A stretch of 11,612 nt of DNA from Novosphingobium sp. Lineage in GTDB: Bacteria; Pseudomonadota; Alphaproteobacteria; Sphingomonadales; Sphingomonadaceae. Of this stretch, positions 1 to 7,447 are shown piece by piece; position 1 is the first letter of the stretch, and each line of letters opens with the position of its first letter. Position numbers and translations under genes: made by a program. The DNA lies in assembly GCA_020853995.1 (NCBI GenBank), contig JADYXV010000165.1:1-11612 (forward strand), in the 5' to 3' direction. Under the pieces are notes generated by a model. The model saw only the letters and a list, made by a program, of their open reading frames with translations. It was not told the DNA's origin and did no database searches.

Positions 1-92
1 GCCACAGCAACCGCCTTTTTGGCGTCGTGCTGCCCGACGATATGTTCATCAAGCGCGCGGACTATGGCCTTGGGGGTAAGGGAATCGAGCAT
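1..92 (-). CDS. hslU: HslU, ATPase subunit of the HslUV protease (N-terminal fragment)
   Basis: Only the first 30 codons lie in the window; the gene runs off the left edge. The translation begins MLDSLTPKAIVRALDEHIVG and continues with QHDAKKAVAV, the standard start of HslU/ClpY, the hexameric AAA+ unfoldase that feeds substrates to HslV in the cytoplasm. The Walker motifs lie beyond the edge and cannot be checked. The ATG (92..90) shares one base with the hslV stop (TGATG), and a GGAAG ribosome binding site lies 7 nt upstream inside the hslV end, so translation is probably coupled to hslV. The family call is firm because of both the N-terminal sequence and the partner gene. Confidence 0.93.
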   Translation of the reverse strand, partial: MLDSLTPKAIVRALDEHIVGQHDAKKAVAV

Positions 93-667
93 CAAATTTC
101 TTCCAGCGTCACGCGGTCGTTGGTGAATACGCACACTTCTGCCGCCACTTGCATGGCGCGGCGCGCGATCTTCTCGGGGTCGTCTTCGTAATCGGACAGC
201 GCTTTGGCAGCGGCCAGCGCATAATTGCCGCCTGATCCGATTGCCGCAATGCCGCCCTCCGGCTCCAGCACATCGCCATTGCCCGTCAGAATCAGCAGCG
301 TTTCTGCATCTGCCACAATCATCAACGCTTCCAGATTGCGCAGATACTTGTCCGTCCGCCAGTCCTTGGCCAGTTCCACCGCCGCGCGCATCAATTGCCC
401 GCGATGCTGCTCCAGCTTGCGCTCCAGCCGTTCGAACAGCGTGAAGGCATCGGCCGTTGCGCCTGCGAACCCTGCAATGACTTTGCCTTTGCCGCTTTCA
501 TCCAGCGCACCGATCCGGCGCACTTTGCGGGCATTGGGCTTCATCACGGTGTTGCCCATGGAAACCTGGCCATCGCCGGCAATAACCGTGCGACCGCTTT
601 TTTTCACCCCGATGATGGTGGTGCCGTGCCACTGGATCAGGCCGTGGCTCGCCCTGCTATCGTCCAT
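92..667 (-). CDS. hslV: HslV, peptidase subunit of the HslUV (ClpQY) ATP-dependent protease
   Basis: 191 residues. HslV is a proteasome-like N-terminal threonine peptidase that forms a double hexameric ring capped by HslU. The mature protein should start at Thr16 in WHGTTIIGV, giving a 15-residue propeptide; longer N-termini of this kind are usual in alphaproteobacteria, whereas E. coli HslV has only the initiator Met. The family blocks VIAGDGQVSMGNTVMK, ARKVRR, GFAGATADAFTLFERLE and GIAAIGSGGNYALAAAKAL are all present. The ATG at 667 is the only usable start: the frame is open back to the bamE stop but contains no ATG, GTG or TTG. No good Shine-Dalgarno precedes it; the nearest purine run (GGGGAG) is about 20 nt away. 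The gene sits 48 bp after bamE and touches hslU, so bamE-hslV-hslU is probably one transcript. Confidence 0.97.
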   Translation of the reverse strand: MDDSRASHGLIQWHGTTIIGVKKSGRTVIAGDGQVSMGNTVMKPNARKVRRIGALDESGKGKVIAGFAGATADAFTLFERLERKLEQHRGQLMRAAVELAKDWRTDKYLRNLEALMIVADAETLLILTGNGDVLEPEGGIAAIGSGGNYALAAAKALSDYEDDPEKIARRAMQVAAEVCVFTNDRVTLEEI

Positions 668-715
668 GAACAGGGATATGGGTTGCCCCGCTCCCCATTC
701 AAGCGATGCGCGCCT

Positions 716-1210
716 TTAACTGCCGTTAGGACCAGTGCCGCCCGGCGCCCCTGCCGGCCCGCCACCGGGAACTGCTCCCACCGCACCGATGTTGCCGAAC
801 AAGTCCTGGAAGAACGACCGGTCACGGCCAAGAGTATCTGTCTTGTCACTTTCGGGCGAGAGGCGGGCGACTTTCTCCATGCCCTCACGCGACATTGACG
901 CCACGTTGCCGCGCCCGTCAAAATCAATCACGAGAATGCTTTGGCTGGCGGTTTTGGGCCGTGTGAAGGGCTTCTGGCCGGTATTTATCGCTACATAATA
1001 CCATGTCTGCTTGCCATATTGGCTGATGAACGTGGGACGGCCCAGCGTCCGTTCGACCGAAAGCTTGTTGTCCACGCCCGGCTGCACGGTGGCAACCAGC
1101 GCTTCATCCATTATATAGCCGCGATGATCTTTGATGCTGGCACAACCAGCTGCCAACATGCCCAGAGCGAGCACCGCCGCACCCTGTACCATCAGCCGAC
1201 TGTTCCGCAT
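716..1210 (-). CDS. bamE: BamE/OmlA-family outer membrane assembly lipoprotein
   Basis: 164 residues from the chosen start. The N-terminus has a basic start, a hydrophobic stretch and a lipobox-like LAAGC with Cys23, so it should be a lipoprotein; Ala at +2 suggests outer membrane sorting. The middle matches the SmpA/OmlA fold: a VQPGVDNKLSVERTLGRPTF helix pair, WYYVA, and the strand ILVIDFDGRGNV. BamE stabilises the BAM complex that inserts outer membrane proteins. The last ~18 residues are a Gly/Pro-rich tail without known role. The frame extends six codons further to a TTG (1228), but ATG at 1210 has GGAG 7 nt upstream and is preferred. It is divergent from the Cbp3-like gene and lies 48 bp before hslV. 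Confidence 0.88.
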   Translation of the reverse strand: MRNSRLMVQGAAVLALGMLAAGCASIKDHRGYIMDEALVATVQPGVDNKLSVERTLGRPTFISQYGKQTWYYVAINTGQKPFTRPKTASQSILVIDFDGRGNVASMSREGMEKVARLSPESDKTDTLGRDRSFFQDLFGNIGAVGAVPGGGPAGAPGGTGPNGS

Positions 1211-1269
1211 TCGATAACTCCGCTTCAATCAATAGTGCACTCATGCCCGTTTGCATCGGGAATGGACAG

Positions 1270-1297
1270 CCTATATCGGCGGTGCCTTAGGGTCCAA
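1270..1297 (-). promoter_or_regulatory. Possible sigma70-type promoter for bamE-hslVU
   Basis: On the minus strand TTGGAC (1297..1292) and TATAGG (1275..1270) are 16 bp apart, about 60 bp upstream of the bamE start. The match to consensus is partial (TATAGG 4 of 6) and the spacer holds a CTAAGGCACC sequence that recurs twice near 5660-5710. The rest of the 209-bp divergent region (1211-1419) shows the AAGGAAG ribosome binding site of the next gene (1407-1413) and no other signal I can support. Confidence 0.3.
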
Positions 1298-1419
1298 TCG
1301 GCATATTCGCAATGCCATCTGAAAGACTCACCGCTTTGTCCGGTCTGCACCCGCCTGCTGGACGGCCATGATTTAATCGCCCCTGAACAACGGGCACCCT
1401 ATTGTGAAGGAAGCGCGTC

Positions 1420-1938
1420 ATGTCATTTTTGACCAAGCTGTTCGGACAAAGCCAGGATGACCGGGCCGTGGCGCGACCCTTATGGCACCGCACCGTAGAA
1501 ATCGCGCGCGAAAAAGAATGGTATCGCGATTGCGGTGTGGCCGATACGGTTGCCGGACGCTTCGACATGATCACGCTGATCCTGTCGATCGTGATGATCC
1601 GCATGGAACGTGATGCAGAACTAGTCGAACCATCTGTACGCCTGACAGAACTGTTCGTTGAAGACATGGACGGCCAATTGCGCGAAAGCGGTGTGGGCGA
1701 TGTAGTGGTTGGCAAACGTATGGGACAATTGATGAGCGTTCTTGGCGGACGCCTTGGCGCCTATCGCGAAGGCCTGACAAATGCGGACGAAGCGATCATG
1801 GCTGATGCTGTCAGCCGCAATGTAACCTTGCACGAAGGCTCGGACCCGCTGCTGGTGGCCCGCCGCGCGCGCGCCTTTGCGGCGGGACTGGACCTTGTGC
1901 CCGCCTATCGCGTTCTTGATGCGGAGATTGGTAAATGA
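1420..1938 (+). CDS. Cbp3-like ubiquinol-cytochrome c chaperone family protein
   Basis: 172 residues, soluble, no signal peptide. It carries the hallmarks of the ubiquinol-cytochrome c chaperone family (Cbp3/UQCC1, PF03981): GVADTVAGRFDMITL around residues 39-53 and the block LFVEDMDGQLRESGVGDVVVGKRM at 78-101. In mitochondria Cbp3 binds newly made cytochrome b and helps build the bc1 complex; a similar role at the bacterial inner membrane is inferred, since the bacterial proteins are little studied. The start has AAGGAAG 6 nt upstream. The stop overlaps the next ATG (ATGA), so it is coupled to the YceD-like gene. Placement beside a divergent bamE and a following DUF177 gene is, from memory, common in alphaproteobacteria. 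Confidence 0.88.
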   Translation: MSFLTKLFGQSQDDRAVARPLWHRTVEIAREKEWYRDCGVADTVAGRFDMITLILSIVMIRMERDAELVEPSVRLTELFVEDMDGQLRESGVGDVVVGKRMGQLMSVLGGRLGAYREGLTNADEAIMADAVSRNVTLHEGSDPLLVARRARAFAAGLDLVPAYRVLDAEIGK

Positions 1939-2450
1939 GCGCGCCTGAATATTCACTGATGATCGACCTGCGACAAGTGAACGACACGCCTTTGGTTCTT
2001 GAACCCGATGAAGACGAACGTCGCCGGCTCGCTGGGCGCTTCAACATAAGCGCGATCAACGCAATGCACGCGGAATTGCGTTTGACAATCGAAGGCACGA
2101 AAGTGGAGGCCAAGGGCAAGTTGACGGCCAAAATCGTCCAGATGTGCGCCATTTCGGGCGAAGACTTTCCGGTTTCGATAAGCGAACCTGTCGCCCTGCG
2201 TTTCGTGCCGCCCCTTCAGGGGTATCAACCCGATGAAGAGATTGAAATCACGGCTGACGATTGCGACGAGATTGAATATCAAGGCAACGCTTTTGATCTG
2301 GGCGAGGCTATCGCACAGACGCTAGCGCTAGCAATTGATCCTTTTGCAGAAGGCCCCAATGCTGACAAAGCCCGCGCCGAACACAAACTTGGCGGCGATG
2401 TGGCCAGTGGTCCATTTGCGGCGCTATCTGCGCTGAAAACCAAGGACTGA
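1935..2450 (+). CDS. yceD: YceD/DUF177 family protein (23S rRNA accumulation)
   Basis: 171 residues, cytoplasmic, acidic. It fits PF02620: an N-terminal LRQVNDTPLVLEPDEDERRRLAGRF segment, a beta-rich middle with Cys71 in VQMCAISGEDFP followed by VALRFVPP, and the acidic DDCDEIEYQGNAFDLGEAIAQTLALAIDPF block at 108-137. Bacterial and plastid homologues are linked to 23S rRNA accumulation and ribosome assembly; the biochemical activity is not known. In many bacteria yceD precedes rpmF (ribosomal protein L32), but here the next gene is a MATE transporter. GGAG lies 8 nt before the ATG, within the preceding gene, and the two genes overlap by 4 bp. Confidence 0.88.
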   Translation: MSAPEYSLMIDLRQVNDTPLVLEPDEDERRRLAGRFNISAINAMHAELRLTIEGTKVEAKGKLTAKIVQMCAISGEDFPVSISEPVALRFVPPLQGYQPDEEIEITADDCDEIEYQGNAFDLGEAIAQTLALAIDPFAEGPNADKARAEHKLGGDVASGPFAALSALKTKD

Positions 2451-2454
2451 TTGC

Positions 2455-3894
2455 TTGGCCGCACCCCGCAACCGCGATCTGATCAGCGGCCCCATCCTCA
2501 AAACGCTGGTGCTGTTTTCCGCACCGACGCTGGCCTCGAACATTCTGCAATCGCTTAACGGGTCGATCAATTCGATCTGGGTCGGGCGCTTGCTGGGCGA
2601 AGGCGCGCTGGCCGCCACCGCCAACGCCAATGTGGTGATGTTCCTCGTATTCTCGGCCGCGTTCGGTTTCGGCATGGCCGCCACCGTCAAGATCGGCCAG
2701 GCCTTCGGTGCGCGCGATGTGCTGGCCGCGCGGCGGACTTTCGGCTCGGCCATCGGCTTTTGCGTCATCATTTCGCTGGCGGTCGGCACGCTTGGCTGGG
2801 TGTTCGCGCCCGAATTGCTGACGGCGATGGCAGCTCCTGGCGAAACTTACATCTATGCGCTGACCTATTTGCGCGTGATCTTCATTGCGATGCCTGCATC
2901 GATGATCACAGTCATCCTTGGCATGGGTCTGCGCGGTGGCGGCGATGCCGCAACGCCGTTGAAATTCATGGTGATGTCATCCGTTCTCGATATCGGGCTG
3001 AATCCGTTGCTTATCAACGGTTATGGTCCGATCCCGGCGATGGGCATCGCCGGATCTGCTCTGGCCACGGCCATTGCGTCGATCGCATCGATGGCTGGTA
3101 TCGTCACCTATGTTTACGTCAAGGATCTGCCGCTGCGCCTCAGGGGGGCAGAGCTCAAATGGCTGTGGCCACGGCGTGATGAACTTGGCTATATCCTGAC
3201 CAAGGGCCTGCCGATGGGCGCACAGATGCTGGTCATTTCCGCCGCCGGGATCATCGTGATCGGTCTGGTCAACCGTGAAGGCATCCTTGTCAGCGCCGCT
3301 TATGGCGCCGCGCTTCAGCTTTGGACTTATCTGCAAATGCCCGCGATGGCGATTTCCGCTGCCGTCAGCGCGATGGCGGCGCAGGCCATCGGGGCAAACC
3401 TTGGTGATCGTCTCGGCAAGATTTCGCGTTGGGGCGTTGTCCTCAACCTCAGCGTTACCGGGACGCTTTGCGCAATGATCCTGTTGTTTGATCGCCCGGC
3501 GCTGGAATTGTTCCTTGGCGCGTCAAGCCCTTCTGTTGATGAGGCCCGCCACATCCAGTTCCTGGCAAGCTGGAGCTATGTCATATTTGGCGTAACCATG
3601 GTGCTGTTCGGCACGATGCGGGCAGGCGGCGTGGTGTGGACCCCGCTGATCATTCTCAGCCTTGCGCTCTATCCGGTACGGCTCGGGTTTTACTATGCAT
3701 TCTATCCGGTTCTGGGCGCAGATGCTTTGTGGCTGGCCTTCCCGGTCAGTTCGGCTTTCGCTGTCGTCCTGTCGGTTTACGCTTATCGCAAACCGGGCTG
3801 GCGCGCACAGGCGCGTGCAGTTCCTGATGCAGAATGCGAGGAAGAAACCCACGTAGATGCCGAAACCGCAGGTCGCATGGCACCTACGATGTAA
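2455..3894 (+). CDS. MATE family multidrug/metabolite efflux transporter
   Basis: 479 residues, about 12 hydrophobic segments in two six-helix halves, as in NorM/DinF-type MATE carriers that export cationic compounds using Na+ or H+. Family-typical stretches are the first helix region LVLFSAPTLASNILQSLNGSINSIWVGRLLGEGALAA and the loop FVGLRGGGDAATPLKFMVMSSVLDIGLNPLLI-like block near residues 160-184 (LGMGLRGGGDAATPLKF). The last ~36 residues form an acidic hydrophilic tail. The start is TTG at 2455, with AAGGA (2442-2446) 8 nt upstream; no ATG lies near. It follows yceD by 4 bp, so it is likely co-transcribed. Substrate cannot be told from sequence. It converges on the HerA-like gene with only 10 bp between stops and no evident terminator. 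Confidence 0.92.
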   Translation: MAAPRNRDLISGPILKTLVLFSAPTLASNILQSLNGSINSIWVGRLLGEGALAATANANVVMFLVFSAAFGFGMAATVKIGQAFGARDVLAARRTFGSAIGFCVIISLAVGTLGWVFAPELLTAMAAPGETYIYALTYLRVIFIAMPASMITVILGMGLRGGGDAATPLKFMVMSSVLDIGLNPLLINGYGPIPAMGIAGSALATAIASIASMAGIVTYVYVKDLPLRLRGAELKWLWPRRDELGYILTKGLPMGAQMLVISAAGIIVIGLVNREGILVSAAYGAALQLWTYLQMPAMAISAAVSAMAAQAIGANLGDRLGKISRWGVVLNLSVTGTLCAMILLFDRPALELFLGASSPSVDEARHIQFLASWSYVIFGVTMVLFGTMRAGGVVWTPLIILSLALYPVRLGFYYAFYPVLGADALWLAFPVSSAFAVVLSVYAYRKPGWRAQARAVPDAECEEETHVDAETAGRMAPTM

Positions 3895-3904
3895 ACCCTG
3901 AAAT

Positions 3905-5614
3905 CTAGCGGCTTTGCGCGCGCCAGCGTTGTACGGTGCGTTCAACCGCACGGTCTTCGCCCCCGCTCTGGCTCCACAATTCATAGAATGATGGATCGTT
4001 CGATGCCGGACGCTTGATCAATTCAAGGGCATCGAAAGACACCCGCATCGGGACCGATACGCCCTCACCTGAAATGATGCACTCGCGATTGCGCAACGCC
4101 GGGATGGTGTCGATAAATCCACGTGCGCCTTCGGGCATCGCCGCTTTCACAAATGCCTGATCGCGTTCGTTGTTCAGACGCATCGCGATGATCGTGCCGC
4201 ATTGCGACAGCACACTCTCTGCAAGGTCAGAGGGCCGCTGCGTGATCAATCCCAGGCTGACGCCGTATTTCCGGCCCTCCTTGGCAATACGCGAAAGATT
4301 GCGCCCGACCGACGATCCGTCCGAATTCTTTTCATTCGGCACGTAACGGTGCGCCTCTTCACATACGAGCAGAACCGGGCGCGTTTCTTCATCGCGCGAC
4401 CAGATCGCATAATCGAACACCAGCCGGCTCAATACGGCAACGACCGTTGAGGTGATTTCTGACGGAACGCCCGAAACATCGATGATCGAAATCGGCTTGC
4501 CGCTGGATGGCATGCGGAAAACCTTAGAGATAAACTCGGCCATCGTGTCGCCAACCAGCATGCCGGAAAACATGAACTGGTAACGCGGATCGCTGCGGAT
4601 TTCTTCAACCTTGGTCTTGATCCGCATATAGGGGATGGAGTTGGTCCCCTTGTCCAGCCGCCCCATTTCGTTCTGCAAGATCACCAGCAGATCGGACAGC
4701 AGATAGGGTATGGGCGAATCGACGGTAATCTTGCCAATCTGCTCGACCAGCCGGTTCCTCTGGCGTGCGGCCAGCAGGCATTTGGCCAGAATATCCATGT
4801 CCAATTGGCGATCCTGCCCTTGCGAGGTGATGAACACCTCGCAATGCTCTTCAAAATTCATCAGCCAATAGGGCATGTTCAGGTTCGAAACGTCCAGCAA
4901 TTGGCCAATCGTCCTGAATGCGCTGGCGTATTCGCCATGCGGATCGATCATCACGATGTGGCCCAGCGGCGCAATTTCGCAAATCCTGTGCAGGATCAAC
5001 GCAGCGGCGGTCGATTTGCCGGTGCCGGTTGATCCCAACAATGCAAAGTGTTTGCCAAGGAAAGCATCGACATAAATCCCGGCGCAGATGTCGCGGGTGG
5101 GATATACCGTGCCGACCGAAATATGGGTGCGGCCGTCGCTGGCATATATCTGGCGCAAATCGGCATTCATCGTGGGATAGACCAGTGCGCCGGGCACAGG
5201 GTATCGGGTAACCCCCCGGCGGAAACCGGTCATTTTGCCGGTCGCCCGGTCCTCCTCGCCCTCACCCACGAAATCGATATGGGCAACGACCCCGCCTTCA
5301 ATCGCTGAATCATGGCGTTGTGTCCTGACTGTCGCCAAGAGCCATGAATTGCCGACGCGAATCTTGATCTGGCCGCCCACTTTGCCGGACAAGGCAATCG
5401 ACGGATCGCGGTCCTCTGCGCACTCTTCCATGCGGCCCAGATCGAAAGCGATCGCTGAACTGGAACCTGCAATTTCCAGCACGAAACCAATGGGTTTACG
5501 GGCATTTTCAGGGATCGGAGCCATATCCGGCATGGCAAAGGGCGCACGTTTGGGCAAATCATCAGGCGAAGCTGGTGCCGATCCTTCAAACCCTTGCGTA
5601 CCCATGTGTGACAT
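3905..5614 (-). CDS. HerA-family (DUF87) ATPase / translocase
   Basis: 569 residues. The N-terminal ~180 residues are beta-rich and resemble a HAS-barrel; the RecA-like motor follows. Seen motifs are Walker A GSTGTGKS at 194-201, MIDPHGEY at 222-229, Walker B LLVCEE at 415-420 with the catalytic Glu pair, and EGRKYG...ITQRPSDL at 446-464 holding likely arginine-finger and sensor residues. HerA proteins form hexameric DNA pumps, classically with the nuclease NurA in end resection; bacterial relatives also appear in phage-defence complexes. No nuclease, SIR2 or other partner gene is adjacent, so the function here is open. The frame opens at TTG 5629, but ATG 5614 has GGGGA 8 nt upstream and is preferred. 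The leader has unusual hairpins (listed separately). Confidence 0.87.
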   Translation of the reverse strand: MSHMGTQGFEGSAPASPDDLPKRAPFAMPDMAPIPENARKPIGFVLEIAGSSSAIAFDLGRMEECAEDRDPSIALSGKVGGQIKIRVGNSWLLATVRTQRHDSAIEGGVVAHIDFVGEGEEDRATGKMTGFRRGVTRYPVPGALVYPTMNADLRQIYASDGRTHISVGTVYPTRDICAGIYVDAFLGKHFALLGSTGTGKSTAAALILHRICEIAPLGHIVMIDPHGEYASAFRTIGQLLDVSNLNMPYWLMNFEEHCEVFITSQGQDRQLDMDILAKCLLAARQRNRLVEQIGKITVDSPIPYLLSDLLVILQNEMGRLDKGTNSIPYMRIKTKVEEIRSDPRYQFMFSGMLVGDTMAEFISKVFRMPSSGKPISIIDVSGVPSEITSTVVAVLSRLVFDYAIWSRDEETRPVLLVCEEAHRYVPNEKNSDGSSVGRNLSRIAKEGRKYGVSLGLITQRPSDLAESVLSQCGTIIAMRLNNERDQAFVKAAMPEGARGFIDTIPALRNRECIISGEGVSVPMRVSFDALELIKRPASNDPSFYELWSQSGGEDRAVERTVQRWRAQSR

Positions 5615-5615
5615 C

Positions 5616-5647
5616 AAAAAAATCCCCAAGCCTCTGCCACGGCTTGG
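5616..5647 (-). terminator. Terminator-like hairpin with T7 tract overlapping the HerA-like gene's ribosome binding site
   Basis: On the minus strand CCAAGCC (5647..5641) pairs perfectly with GGCTTGG (5632..5626) around an 8-nt loop, followed by GGA and seven T (5622..5616), then G and the ATG of the HerA-like gene. This could end transcripts coming from the TauE-TIGR02186 genes. The last two G of the stem plus GGA form the Shine-Dalgarno (GGGGA), so the hairpin can also mask translation start. The three-base gap before the T tract makes it less than ideal as an intrinsic terminator. Confidence 0.5.
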
Positions 5648-5656
5648 TTATGGTTA

Positions 5657-5705
5657 GGGTGCCTTAGTTAATTTTGACTAAACACCCAGTAACCGAGCAC
5701 TGGTG
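5657..5705 (-). promoter_or_regulatory. Leader with two mutually exclusive inverted repeats and a direct repeat
   Basis: On the minus strand CACC-AGT (5705..5699) can pair with ACT-G-GGTG (5690..5683, one bulged G). The same GGGTG (5687..5683) with TTAGT can instead pair with ACTAA-GG-CACCC (5668..5657). Two direct copies of CTAAGGCACC (5711..5702 and 5667..5658) supply the competing arms. The region lies between the TIGR02186 stop and the terminator-like hairpin before the HerA-like gene. The pairing is visible in the sequence; a regulatory role, such as attenuation or an operator, is inference. Confidence 0.35.
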
Positions 5706-5707
5706 CC

Positions 5708-6456
5708 TTAGACCAAGGCAAACAATCGGCCTGCAATCCAACCCATGCCGACTGAAACAAGCACGGCAAACAGGCCATAGAACAGACCCCGCTCCTCGGC
5801 TGTCACTGCGACGAAGCGTTCAAAACCCTCTTTGGTCACCTCCACCCGCGTGATTGCAGATGCCACAACTTTGCCATTGCGGATCGCAAATGTCTCGGCG
5901 GTGTACGTACCGATTTGCACGCTTGATGGCAGGCTCATCCGTGCAGAATACAGCACTTGCCCGCTGATTTTCACCGCGCCCTCATCCTCGCGGTAAAAGC
6001 CCTCGCGCCGCATCAGATCGACCAGGCCTCCAGAGAAACGGCGTTGCTCTTTCGGATCAATGACACCGATCGGCGAAAGCTGCAGCCACTTGAGGCCAAG
6101 CTCGTAAATCGCCGCAGTCTTGTCATCGACGATCTTTTCAATCGGCCGTGAAGACGCCACTGCAAAGTAACTGGGCGCAGAACGGAACTCCAGCGAGTCC
6201 GCGTTGATCCACATTCCTGCAATCTTCTGCTTTTCACGCAGCACGATAGACTGCACCGGCCCTTCCAGCACTACGACAATATCATAATCTTGCGCCGCAC
6301 GGCTGCCTTCCGGGCTTAGGATCGCGCCAAACAGCAGCAGATCCGCCCCTGTAAAACCCTGGCGTACCTGTACTTCATGCTGCGAGATTTCAGGCACCAG
6401 AATAGGGTCACGCGCCCCCAGCAACAGGACGCAGGCGGCAAGGGCCAACAAGCGCA

Positions 6457-6457
<1 letters not shown>
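5708..6457 (-). CDS. TIGR02186 family membrane-anchored protein (TauE partner)
   Basis: 249 residues from ATG 6457 (an overlapping GTG at 6460 is an alternative). A hydrophobic N-terminus (MRLLALAACVLLLGARDP) acts as a signal peptide, a ~200-residue beta-rich domain would be periplasmic, and one C-terminal helix (GLFYGLFAVLVSVGMGWIAG, near 224-243) anchors it. Length, layout and stretches such as VRQGFTGADLLLFGAI and DYDIVVVLEGP fit the alphaproteobacterial family TIGR02186 (Alph_Pro_TM). The family has no assigned function; it is usually found beside a TauE/SafE permease, as here, where its start overlaps the permease stop (TGATG). A helper role in anion export is inference. The stop lies within one of two CTAAGGCACC repeats. 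Confidence 0.85.
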
Positions 6458-7371
<914 letters not shown>

Positions 7372-7447
7372 TGCCTTATTGACGCTAGGCCCCCCCACCG
7401 CTGGCAGCAACCCCGCATGGTCGCAATCTGGGCAAAAAAGTACGTGA

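Noticed and set aside
225..898. Long plus-strand open frames opposite hslV and bamE
   Set aside because: These are high-GC antisense shadows with biased composition and no recognisable domains, lying over two firmly identified genes.
2760..3179. Second plus-strand frame (139 codons) inside the MATE gene
   Set aside because: It is rich in His, Arg and Cys with no membrane segments; it is an out-of-frame reading of the transporter.
7390..7396. Run of seven C upstream of the TauE gene as a phase-variable tract
   Set aside because: It lies upstream of the favoured start and outside any supported promoter, so slippage would have no clear effect.
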